Shown piece after piece: positions 1-5,956 of a stretch of 10,130 nucleotides of DNA. Source of the stretch: an uncultured Lachnospiraceae bacterium (GTDB lineage: Bacteria; Bacillota; Clostridia; Lachnospirales; Lachnospiraceae). Where the stretch lies: positions 1 through 10,130 of the forward strand of contig CAMALD010000025.1 in the NCBI GenBank assembly GCA_945836355.1, read 5' to 3'. Below the pieces are notes generated by a model. The model worked only from the letters and a program-made list of their open reading frames with translations, was not told where the DNA came from and did not search any database. The first letter of the stretch is position 1, and the number at the start of each line of letters is the position of its first letter. The position numbers and the translations under genes were made by a program.

Positions 1-381
1 TAAAACCCTCTTAAATGTATCCGGAATCTCACGGATTCCATCCCTGGTCACATCATACAGCTCCGGAGAACGAAGACCTAAGGATACCTGAACCATCTTC
101 GGTGTTACCTTTCGGGCATATACTTCTGCAAAGGAAATCAAGTCCTGCACCAGCTTCCCCTCCGAAACAAAGTCAGACTCCCTCAAACAGGGATTCCATT
201 CCGGCAATTGCATGGCAGAGACCACGATTTCCTTTTTGCTGCTGAATTTGCGAAAGATGGTGCACTCGTTCACTCCGGCTCTCTTTGCAATATCTTTTGT
301 CGTCGTTGCCGTATAACCCTTTTCCATAATCAACGACATCGTTGCATTTAAAATCTTGTTTTGTGTTTCATCAAACATCAT
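1..381 (-). CDS. TetR/AcrR-family transcriptional repressor, N-terminal part (runs off left edge)
   Basis: The reading frame is open from the ATG at 381 to the left edge, giving 127 codons; the C-terminal ligand-binding region lies outside the window. The first 50 residues form a typical TetR DNA-binding domain: helix 1 (QNKILNATMSLIMEKGY), then the helix-turn-helix TTTKDIAKRAGVNECTIFRKF, with the family's usual small-residue turn and an aromatic-basic recognition helix end (here FRKF where YYHF/YRHF is common). An in-frame ATG at 420 overlaps the -10 region, so it cannot be used from the promoter at 409-437; the start at 381 (or the adjacent ATG at 378) fits, with AAGG about 9 bases upstream. 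The gene follows the GH27 gene on the same strand but has its own promoter. Effector and target genes are unknown; such proteins often control efflux or detoxification genes and themselves. The family call is confident, the specific role is not. Confidence 0.9.
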   Translation of the reverse strand, partial: MMFDETQNKILNATMSLIMEKGYTATTTKDIAKRAGVNECTIFRKFSSKKEIVVSAMQLPEWNPCLRESDFVSEGKLVQDLISFAEVYARKVTPKMVQVSLGLRSPELYDVTRDGIREIPDTFKRVL

Positions 382-391
382 ACCGCCGCCT

Positions 392-409
392 TGCAAGTGT
401 TTGCTTGCA
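392..409. promoter_or_regulatory. Candidate TetR operator (dyad over transcription start)
   Basis: TGCAAG (392-397) and CTTGCA (404-409) are perfect inverted half-sites separated by six bases, an 18-bp dyad. It touches the last base of the -10 and covers the predicted transcription start of the TetR gene. TetR-family proteins typically bind dyads of this size and commonly repress themselves. The dyad is read directly; its use as an autorepression operator is inferred from position. Confidence 0.55.
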
Positions 410-437
410 TCATAACACATCTGCTTTGCTATGTCAA
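409..437 (-). promoter_or_regulatory. Sigma-A type promoter of the TetR gene
   Basis: On the minus strand, -35 TTGACA (432-437, a perfect consensus) is followed by a 17-base spacer and -10 TATGAT (409-414). A TG one base upstream of the -10 (extended -10, 415-417) is also present. Transcription would start near 402. This is the best promoter match in the window. It lies in the gap just downstream of the GH27 stop codon, so the repressor can be expressed independently of the glycosidase gene. Confidence 0.8.
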
Positions 438-449
438 TGCAAAAGAATT

Positions 450-1721
450 CTACGAAAGCTTAATCAATGCTGCCCCATGCTTCGGTACAGAAATGCGCAT
501 TTCCTTGGAATCCGTCTCTCCTGTGAGCGATACATTCTTTCCGCTCCAGAGCTCCTTCGCCTTCTTGAAATGATCAAGCTCGTAATCACTCAGAGAAAAG
601 CGCAGGGTCTTCTTTTTCTCGGAAATGTTGAACAAAGCCACATAAGCTGCCTGACCGTCTCTTTGAGGCGCCACCCACGCAATCTCATCCTCCGTGCGGT
701 ACAGCTGATGTGCGCAATGCGTCTTCTTCTCGATGTCGAGCACTTCCTTATTCGTGAGAAGCTTTAGTGTAAATTCATCGTTTTTATTCATTTCACCGCC
801 AATCATCAACGGAGAACGCATCATACACCAGAGACTCATCATCGTCTTCTGCTCGTCCTGTGTAAATCTCGTCCAGTCGTCCGGATTGTAGCACTGGCGT
901 AGCGCCCCCACCGGAAGCATATCCGCATCCGGCCAGTGTCCCGGTCCGGAATGCGTGCACCATTTTTCGGCACGCTCAAACATGGCAAGAAGCAGATTCC
1001 AGTTGTCCCAGAAATCATCCGTAATACGCCACATATTAGCGTATTCCTTCAAATGCTCCGCGCGTTCAAGCGGCGCCGGTCCCGGTGACAGCGACAAAAC
1101 CATGTCCCTGCCGCAGGAGCGGATGGCTTCGCTGATTAACTCGATTTCTCTCTTACAGTGCGGATACTCCCGCGCAATATCATCCACCTTGACAAAATCC
1201 ACGCCCCACTGCGCGTACAGCTTGAAAATACTCTCGTAGTAAGCACGTGCACCTTCCTCCGCCTGTTGGCATTTCAGTCCGTACATGTCCGGATTCCAAA
1301 CGCAGATGGAATTCGGGTTTGCCACCTCGCGCGCATGATACTTGGAATTTAAAATAGGAAGATTTTTATGTGCTGCCATTCTCGGCATGCCGCGCATAAT
1401 ATGGATTCCAAACTTCAGACCAAGGTCGTGAATATACGTCGCAAGAGGTGCAAAGCCCTTCCCCCCTTCAGAAGACGGAAAACGATTTGCCGCCGGAAGC
1501 AATCTTCCGTATTCATCCATGCACACGTCCGAAAACGGCTCATACTCGTGAGAACCGGCTGTCGGCTGATACCACTCGATATCAACGACCACATACTCCC
1601 AGCCATACTCCTTGAGATGCTTTGCCATATAATCGGCATTTGCCCTTACCTGCTCTTCATTTACTGCTGCCCCATAACAATCCCAGCTGTTCCAGCCCAT
1701 CGGCGGATACTTCGCAATCAT
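450..1721 (-). CDS. GH27-family glycoside hydrolase (alpha-galactosidase-like), cytoplasmic
   Basis: A 423-residue protein with the clan GH-D (beta/alpha)8 barrel of family GH27, followed by a short C-terminal beta domain (about residues 335-423). Visible landmarks are the N-terminal MGWNSWDCYG (8-17), VVVDIEWYQ (44-52), the nucleophile motif VDFVKVDD with Asp180, the acid/base region WRITDDFWDNW with Asp236, and GHWPDADML (261-269), a variant of the GxWNDPDML signature. There is no signal peptide or membrane segment, so it should act on imported oligosaccharides. GGGAGG lies seven bases before the ATG. The Glu that contacts the sugar 2-OH in typical alpha-galactosidases is not evident: the aligned loop reads SLSPG (210-214). 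Retaining exo-alpha-galactosidase is the default call; alpha-N-acetylgalactosaminidase or another alpha-glycoside specificity is possible. No transporter gene is adjacent. Family assignment is strong, substrate is not. Confidence 0.88.
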   Translation of the reverse strand: MIAKYPPMGWNSWDCYGAAVNEEQVRANADYMAKHLKEYGWEYVVVDIEWYQPTAGSHEYEPFSDVCMDEYGRLLPAANRFPSSEGGKGFAPLATYIHDLGLKFGIHIMRGMPRMAAHKNLPILNSKYHAREVANPNSICVWNPDMYGLKCQQAEEGARAYYESIFKLYAQWGVDFVKVDDIAREYPHCKREIELISEAIRSCGRDMVLSLSPGPAPLERAEHLKEYANMWRITDDFWDNWNLLLAMFERAEKWCTHSGPGHWPDADMLPVGALRQCYNPDDWTRFTQDEQKTMMSLWCMMRSPLMIGGEMNKNDEFTLKLLTNKEVLDIEKKTHCAHQLYRTEDEIAWVAPQRDGQAAYVALFNISEKKKTLRFSLSDYELDHFKKAKELWSGKNVSLTGETDSKEMRISVPKHGAALIKLS

Positions 1722-1759
1722 TTCAATACCTCCCGTTTTTTCATAAAAATGATACTACT

Positions 1760-1788
1760 ATAATAACAATAAATCATCCAGACTACAA
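1760..1788 (-). promoter_or_regulatory. Promoter of the GH27 gene
   Basis: On the minus strand, TTGTAG (1783-1788) and TATTAT (1760-1765) are separated by 17 bases, about 39 bases upstream of the GH27 start codon. The -35 is a moderate match. The plus strand of the same stretch reads TATAAT at 1759-1764, but no convincing -35 lies upstream of it. Confidence 0.5.
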
Positions 1789-1804
1789 CTGTTTTTTCGT
1801 TCTG

Positions 1805-1833
1805 TTGAAAATCTGCCGGATTCGTGGTATAAA
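1805..1833 (+). promoter_or_regulatory. Promoter of the aldo/keto reductase gene
   Basis: TTGAAA (1805-1810), a 17-base spacer and TATAAA (1828-1833) lie 29 bases before the start codon. The -35 boxes of this promoter and the divergent GH27 promoter are only 16 bases apart (1789-1804), so one bound regulator could affect both. CAAC (1786-1789) and GTTG (1804-1807) make a weak dyad spanning the two -35 boxes. Confidence 0.65.
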
Positions 1834-1862
1834 GAAAAAAAACAAAATCGGAGGTTTCCATT

Positions 1863-2891
1863 ATGAAACAGATTACCCTCGGTTCTACCGGCATTACCGT
1901 GCCGCAGAATGCCTTCGGCGCACTGCCGATTCAGCGCGTCTCCACCGCCATGGCGGTAAAGCTTCTGCGCCGCGCCTATGAGGGCGGCATGACCTTCTTT
2001 GACACCGCCCGGGCTTACACTGACAGTGAAGAAAAACTCGGTGAGGCATTTGCGGGAATGCGTGAAAAAATTTACATTGCTTCCAAAACCGCAGCCAAGA
2101 CGCCTGAAGAATTTTGGAAGCAGCTCGACACCACGCTGACCAACCTTCGTACCGATTATCTCGATATTTACCAGTTCCACTGTGCAGACCGGTGCTTTGC
2201 GCCGGGTGACGGCACAGGTATGTACGAGTGCATGCTTGAAGCCAAAGCGCAGGGCAAAATTCGCCATATCGGTATCACAGCGCACAAAATCGGCATTGCG
2301 AGGGAGGCAGTCGAATCCGGGCTTTACGAAACTCTGCAATTTCCGTTCAGCTATCTTTCCTCCGAAATGGAAGAAGCCCTCGTGCACTCCTGCATCGAAA
2401 AAAATATGGGCTTTATCGCCATGAAGGGTCTGGCAGGCGGTCTGATTAACAATTCCCGCGCCGCTATGGCCTATATGCTTCAGTTCGACAATGTACTTCC
2501 GATTTGGGGGATACAGCGCGAAAGTGAGCTGGAGGAATGGCTTGCATTTATGGAGCAGGAACCGGTTTTTGACGCTGAAATTCGGGCATTTATCGCCAGG
2601 GAACGTGCCGAACTGGTGGGGGACTTCTGCCGTGGCTGCGGCTACTGCATGCCTTGTCCTGCCGGTATCCAGATCAACCAGTGCGCACGCATGTCCCTGC
2701 TGCTGCGCCGTGCCCCTTCGCAGGGCTGGCTCTCCGATACCATGCAGGCAGAGATGAAAAAGATTGAAGCCTGCCTGGAATGCGGTGCATGCAAAAAGAA
2801 GTGCCCATATGAACTGGACACTCCTAATCTGCTCAAGAAAAACTATGAAGATTACAAAAAAGTTCTTGCAGGTGAGGTAAAGGTACAGTAA
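1863..2891 (+). CDS. Aldo/keto reductase with C-terminal 2[4Fe-4S] ferredoxin-like domain
   Basis: A 342-residue protein of the ferredoxin-fused aldo/keto reductase group (COG1453-like). Residues 1 to about 235 form the reductase barrel; the catalytic tetrad can be read as Asp47 and Tyr52 (FFDTARAYTDSE), Lys75 (IASKT) and His106 (YQFHCAD). Residues 250-325 carry two cysteine motifs: CRGCGYCMPCP (Cys256, 259, 262, 265) and CLECGACKKKCP (Cys304, 307, 310, 314), the usual pattern for two [4Fe-4S] clusters with swapped fourth ligands. The protein should couple carbonyl reduction or alcohol oxidation to low-potential electron transfer in the cytoplasm; the physiological substrate of this group is generally undefined. 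No signal peptide is present. GGAGG lies eight bases before the ATG. It is divergent from the GH27 gene and convergent with hflC, with a 14-base gap and no terminator hairpin between the stops. Confidence 0.92.
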   Translation: MKQITLGSTGITVPQNAFGALPIQRVSTAMAVKLLRRAYEGGMTFFDTARAYTDSEEKLGEAFAGMREKIYIASKTAAKTPEEFWKQLDTTLTNLRTDYLDIYQFHCADRCFAPGDGTGMYECMLEAKAQGKIRHIGITAHKIGIAREAVESGLYETLQFPFSYLSSEMEEALVHSCIEKNMGFIAMKGLAGGLINNSRAAMAYMLQFDNVLPIWGIQRESELEEWLAFMEQEPVFDAEIRAFIARERAELVGDFCRGCGYCMPCPAGIQINQCARMSLLLRRAPSQGWLSDTMQAEMKKIEACLECGACKKKCPYELDTPNLLKKNYEDYKKVLAGEVKVQ

Positions 2892-2905
2892 CCCTGCCCC
2901 GCCAG

Positions 2906-3859
2906 TTATTTGTCATAGGAACCGAAAATCTGTGCAATCGGGGAATCCGCAGACAAAATCAATGTCTTGTTTCCGCCCTGCATCATAGCCTTTGCGGCAT
3001 CCATCGAACGCACGAAGGTGTAAAAATCACTGCGCTCCTCATTGTCATATGCCGCTGCAAGAATCCTCATGTATTCCGCCTCACCGGCTGCAATACTCTT
3101 TTGTGCCTCAGCCTTCGCCTCAGAAAGCATGACTGCAATCTCATTGTCGGTCTGGTTGCGAATCTTCTTCGCTTCCGATGCTCCCTCTGCGGTGTAGGTT
3201 GCGGCGATATTGTTTCTTTCCGAAATCATACGCTCATAAACCGCATTCTTATTGTCGTCCGGCAAATCCAGATGCTTTGTCTCCACACTGATTAACTCAA
3301 TTCCGTAGCGATTCAGCGCATCACCGATGTTATCCGTAATCACAGCATCCAATGCACCGTCTCTTCCGCTGATGACATCGCTCTGATTCATGCTGCTGAT
3401 TACATTCTTTAAGGAGTTGTAAACCGTTGTGTTCAGACGGCTCTCTGCCTCGGTACGTGAATTCAGGGTCTGCACATACAGCTTTGGGTCTACGATTCTC
3501 CAGAGCACATAGCTGTCTGCCACCATTGTCTTTTTATCCAGCGTAATAACGTCCGATGCCTTCAAATCATAAATCAATACTTCCCTGTCCAGCTTAATCT
3601 CCGATTCAATAAAAGGAATCTTAAATGTGATGCCCGATTCGCTGATGGTGCGCTCAACCTTGCCGAAACGCTTAATCAGAGTGTACTCATCCTCCTCTGT
3701 CACCACACATGCCATATCGGTAATAATCAAAAGCAGCACTACCGCAACAATAATTAATGTGTTTCTCACCGGATGCGGCTTACGGATGCGCGTTACATTG
3801 TCATTATTATTTCCGTTGTTTGTATAACTGTAAGAATAGGTTGAATTTGAATTATCCAT
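2906..3859 (-). CDS. hflC: HflC-like SPFH/prohibitin membrane protein
   Basis: A 317-residue protein. An Asn/Ser/Tyr-rich N-terminal tail (1-21) is followed by one transmembrane helix (about 34-51, TLIIVAVVLLLIITDMACVV), an SPFH/band-7 domain (about 52-220, including LIKRFGKVER and GITFKIPFIESE), then a long Ala/Glu/Lys helix (about 220-275) expected to form a coiled coil. The late motifs DLPDDNKNAVYERMISERN (198-216) and FVRSMDAAKAMM with LILSADSPIAQIF near the C-terminus match HflC. Length is close to the usual 300-335. In other bacteria HflK and HflC form a large membrane cage around FtsH and tune its proteolysis; that role is inferred here because no ftsH is in the window. GGAGGG lies five bases before the ATG. 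It is the second gene of the operon, 53 bases after hflK. Confidence 0.9.
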   Translation of the reverse strand: MDNSNSTYSYSYTNNGNNNDNVTRIRKPHPVRNTLIIVAVVLLLIITDMACVVTEEDEYTLIKRFGKVERTISESGITFKIPFIESEIKLDREVLIYDLKASDVITLDKKTMVADSYVLWRIVDPKLYVQTLNSRTEAESRLNTTVYNSLKNVISSMNQSDVISGRDGALDAVITDNIGDALNRYGIELISVETKHLDLPDDNKNAVYERMISERNNIAATYTAEGASEAKKIRNQTDNEIAVMLSEAKAEAQKSIAAGEAEYMRILAAAYDNEERSDFYTFVRSMDAAKAMMQGGNKTLILSADSPIAQIFGSYDK

Positions 3860-3876
3860 TCTGTCCCTCCATATCC

Positions 3877-3891
3877 GGGTCCCTCAGACCC
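3877..3891. repeat. Small perfect hairpin in the hflK-hflC gap
   Basis: GGGTC (3877-3881) and GACCC (3887-3891) flank a five-base loop. In the operon mRNA the hairpin ends six bases upstream of the hflC Shine-Dalgarno site (3865-3870). It lacks a U-tract, so it is not a terminator. It could influence processing or translation of hflC, or be chance; a five-base stem is weak evidence. Confidence 0.35.
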
Positions 3892-3912
3892 TGTGCAAAT
3901 TAATGTGAAGCA

Positions 3913-4875
3913 CTACTCCTGTGTTCCGGTAAAGGAATCTAACGGCAAAATCGTCTGCGTATCGCCGTCACCGTTATCAATGATTACCTTGATATCCGGA
4001 AGAACCTCTTCCATTGTCTCAAAGAACATACGCTGCTTTGTAATCAACGGATATTTTATGTACTCCTCATACATTGCATTGAATCTGGCAACCTGACCTT
4101 CCGCTTCGTTGATACGCGCCTGCTTGGTCGCATCTGCTTCCTTCATGATGCGGTCGGCATCTGCCTCCGCTGCCGGAAGTGCCTCGTTGCGGTATTTCTT
4201 CGCATTGTTAATCTCGGTTTCTTTCTCCTGCTTTGCGGTTTCTACCGCCTTAAATGCCTCCAGAACGTTGGCTGTCGGCGGTTCAGCATCCTGGATCGTG
4301 ATATTTACCAGCTGCAGTCCGATATCTCTCTGCTCCAGGTTCTCAATGATTTTTTCCTTGATGGATGCCTGAATCTCATTCTTTCCGCTGGTAATTACGC
4401 TGTCCACATCATAACTGCTGATTGTGGAACGAATGCAGCTCTGCGCGATGTTTTTCAAAATTGCTACCGGCTGCTCGGATGCGTAAAGCACCTTAATCGG
4501 ATTGCTTACCTTATATTCCACATAGAAATCAACGTCGACAAAATTGAAATCCGATGTAATCATGAGGGCTTCGTCCGGAATCACCGAATTGGTCTTCATG
4601 TCATAACCAATGGCAAATCCCTTGATTGTCGTATCCACCATCTGCACCTTCTGCACAAACGGAATCTTTAAGTGCAGTCCCGGGTCACTGACACAGCTTG
4701 GCGTACCGAAGGTGGTTACCACCGCCTGCTCCTGCTCACCGATTGTGTAAAACGCCTTGCTGAGCACAATCAGAGCTGCAATTACAATCGCAACGATTCC
4801 GCCGATTTTTGCAATCTTTTTTGTGTCTACATTTACATTATTTCTTCCATTCCAAGAACCATAATTATTACTCAT
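3913..4875 (-). CDS. hflK: HflK-like SPFH/prohibitin membrane protein
   Basis: A 320-residue protein starting at the ATG at 4875, which has GGAGG nine bases upstream of it in plain Shine-Dalgarno position. An in-frame GTG at 4896 would add seven residues but would place that site inside the coding sequence, so the ATG is preferred. After an Asn-rich tail (1-18) comes one transmembrane helix (about 22-40), then an SPFH domain starting IGEQEQAVVTTFG, and a charged helical region (NNAKKYRNEALPAAEADADR). The end region, QVARFNAMYEEYIKYPLITK followed by RMFFETMEEVLPDIKVIID, is characteristic of HflK. The Gly-rich N-terminal extension of proteobacterial HflK is absent, which is usual for Firmicutes-type members. 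As first gene of the operon it precedes hflC, the standard order. Partner: HflC in a membrane assembly; FtsH control is inferred from other bacteria. Confidence 0.9.
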   Translation of the reverse strand: MSNNYGSWNGRNNVNVDTKKIAKIGGIVAIVIAALIVLSKAFYTIGEQEQAVVTTFGTPSCVSDPGLHLKIPFVQKVQMVDTTIKGFAIGYDMKTNSVIPDEALMITSDFNFVDVDFYVEYKVSNPIKVLYASEQPVAILKNIAQSCIRSTISSYDVDSVITSGKNEIQASIKEKIIENLEQRDIGLQLVNITIQDAEPPTANVLEAFKAVETAKQEKETEINNAKKYRNEALPAAEADADRIMKEADATKQARINEAEGQVARFNAMYEEYIKYPLITKQRMFFETMEEVLPDIKVIIDNGDGDTQTILPLDSFTGTQE

Positions 4876-4919
4876 GTCTTCCTCCATTCCGAACACCTTA
4901 TCTTAATGTTCACCTTTTT

Positions 4920-4949
4920 ATCATAACACAGAATTCTTAAATCTGTACA
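4920..4949 (-). promoter_or_regulatory. Promoter of the hflK-hflC operon (extended -10)
   Basis: On the minus strand, -10 TATGAT (4920-4925) is preceded by TGT (4926-4928), an extended -10. The -35 TGTACA (4944-4949) is weak, at an 18-base spacing. It lies about 45 bases upstream of the hflK ATG. The extended -10 word is the same as that of the TetR promoter. Confidence 0.6.
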
Positions 4950-5018
4950 TAAAAAGAATTAAAATTTGGTTAATTTATAAAACGCCCCCTGACGAAAGCC
5001 GGTGGGATTGCAGCCACC

Positions 5019-5678
5019 CTATTTCCGGTTCCACGCAAGGCATTTTTCGGTCAGCTCTTCCACACTCTCCGCCACAGCTGCGGCTCCCGCTTCCATAAGC
5101 TCCTCCCTGCTGCCGTACCCGTACAGCACACCGAGGCAAGGGATTCCGAACTCCTTCGCACCCTCCACATCATATTTGCGGTCCCCGATCATCAGTACCT
5201 CTCTTGTATCCTGCACCTTCAGTCTTTCCAGTGTGTAGCGCAGGACATCTGCCTTCCTCGACCTTGACATATCCAGGGAAGCGCCTCCGATTACATCAAA
5301 ATACTGTGCCAGACCAAAATACTCCAAAATCCGCTCCGCCATGTTTTCCGGCTTTGAGGTTGCCACCGACAGCAAAAAGCCTGCCTCCTTCAGCATTTTT
5401 AATGCTGTATCAATTCCCGGATATACCTCGTTTTCTTTCCAGCCTACATCCGTGAAGCGCTCGCGGTACTTTTTCGTGCCAAGCTCCGCCTTCTCGGCAG
5501 AAAATCCGTATCCCTGCATAAAGCTGTCAACCAGCGGCGGGCCGATAATCCACTCTAATTCATCTGCAGGTGTCACCGGCAGTCCAAAATACTCAAGCGC
5601 ATACTGAAAGCAACGTGTGATTCCCTCCTTCGGGTTCGTCAGGGTGCCATCCAGATCAAACAACAAATATTTTACCAT
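5019..5678 (-). CDS. HAD-superfamily phosphatase (phosphoglycolate phosphatase-like)
   Basis: A 219-residue subfamily IA HAD hydrolase. Motif I is LFDLDGTLT (Asp8 nucleophile, Asp10 acid/base), motif II is VATSKP (Ser/Thr near 107-108), the motif III Lys is probably Lys142 in SRSRKADVL, and motif IV is MIGDRKYD (Asp166, Asp170). The helical cap lies between residues 15 and 85, as in Gph/PGMB-like enzymes. It should dephosphorylate a small phosphorylated metabolite in the cytoplasm; the exact substrate (phosphoglycolate, pyrophosphate or a sugar phosphate) cannot be told. The ATG at 5678 is chosen because AGAGAGGA precedes it at good spacing; an ATG at 5696 would add six residues with no clear ribosome binding site and would put that site inside the gene. 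It is monocistronic as far as can be seen, upstream of hflK on the same strand. Confidence 0.88.
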   Translation of the reverse strand: MVKYLLFDLDGTLTNPKEGITRCFQYALEYFGLPVTPADELEWIIGPPLVDSFMQGYGFSAEKAELGTKKYRERFTDVGWKENEVYPGIDTALKMLKEAGFLLSVATSKPENMAERILEYFGLAQYFDVIGGASLDMSRSRKADVLRYTLERLKVQDTREVLMIGDRKYDVEGAKEFGIPCLGVLYGYGSREELMEAGAAAVAESVEELTEKCLAWNRK

Positions 5679-5720
5679 GATTTCCTCTCTTTTCATTTAT
5701 CTTATCTGTCACTGCCCTAT

Positions 5721-5749
5721 ATTGTATCCCCATCCCCTCAAAAGTTCAA
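5721..5749 (-). promoter_or_regulatory. Promoter of the HAD phosphatase gene
   Basis: On the minus strand, TTGAAC (5744-5749), a 17-base spacer and TACAAT (5721-5726) are found about 42 bases upstream of the chosen start codon. Both boxes match five of six consensus bases. Confidence 0.65.
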
Positions 5750-5769
5750 TCATTTTCGCATGCGTTACT

Positions 5770-5821
5770 ATTGCGCCGCTTTTGCGTCGCTTCAGCGACA
5801 CAACTCCTCAGCAAAAGCAAT
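5770..5821. repeat. Nested inverted repeat between divergent genes
   Basis: GCTTTTGC (5778-5785) pairs perfectly with GCAAAAGC (5811-5818). Inside it, GTCGC (5786-5790, preceded by TTG at 5783-5785 after one offset base) pairs with GCGAC (5795-5799) across a TTCA loop. ATTGC (5770-5774) and GCAAT (5817-5821) offer an alternative outer pairing. There is no U-tract on either strand, and it lies upstream of both divergent promoters, so it is not a terminator of a known gene. It may be a regulator-binding site, a small dispersed repeat or part of an unannotated RNA. Confidence 0.5.
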
Positions 5822-5857
5822 CGATGAAAAAATGCAGAAACTCAAGTATCTGAATCA

Positions 5858-5886
5858 TTTACTTTTTTTGCAGAATATGGTATACT
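5858..5886 (+). promoter_or_regulatory. Promoter of the GGDEF/EAL gene (extended -10)
   Basis: TATACT (5881-5886) preceded by TGG (5878-5880) is an extended -10. The weak -35 TTTACT (5858-5863) is 17 bases upstream. An overlapping alternative is TTGCAG (5868-5873) with TATTAT (5890-5895) at 16-base spacing. Either gives a leader of about 55-65 bases before the ATG at 5957. Confidence 0.55.
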
Positions 5887-5899
5887 ACGTATTATAGTA
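5883..5899. promoter_or_regulatory. Dyad overlapping the GGDEF/EAL promoter
   Basis: TACTA (5883-5887) and TAGTA (5895-5899) are inverted across seven bases, with a TACGTA palindrome at 5886-5891 inside. It covers the -10 and the likely start point, a position suited to a repressor. AT-rich dyads arise by chance often, so this is only a candidate operator. Confidence 0.3.
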
Positions 5900-5908
5900 G
5901 AAAGTGGG

Positions 5909-5923
5909 GAGCTCTTGCAGCTC
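5909..5923 (+). other. Leader hairpin upstream of the GGDEF/EAL gene
   Basis: GAGCT (5909-5913) and AGCTC (5919-5923) form a perfect five-base stem with a five-base loop in the 5' leader. The conserved core of c-di-GMP-I or -II riboswitches was not recognised, so no riboswitch is claimed. The ribosome binding site GGGGGA lies downstream, seven bases before the ATG, and is not in the stem. Confidence 0.35.
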
Positions 5924-5956
5924 TGGTATCATAACATGTATATGGGGGATAACTAA

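Noticed and set aside
342..767. Plus-strand open frame of 141 codons
   Set aside because: It lies opposite the TetR and GH27 genes, has no ribosome binding site and no family-like motifs.
1758..2387. Minus-strand open frame of 209 codons opposite the aldo/keto reductase
   Set aside because: It is antisense to a gene with clear catalytic motifs, and its composition is that of a frame shadow.
5001..5018. Hairpin GGTGG/CCACC just after the HAD gene stop as a terminator
   Set aside because: The stem is only five bases with an eight-base loop and is not followed directly by a T-tract on the minus strand; only TTTT appears some 20 bases further on. It is too weak to call.
5824..5853. Small open frame of 9 codons in the divergent intergenic region
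   Set aside because: No ribosome binding site, and it lies upstream of the mapped-by-eye promoter, so there is no transcript to carry it.
5887..5956. c-di-GMP riboswitch in the leader of the GGDEF/EAL gene
   Set aside because: The leader is too short and lacks the conserved core and tetraloop-receptor bases of the known classes; only one small hairpin is present.
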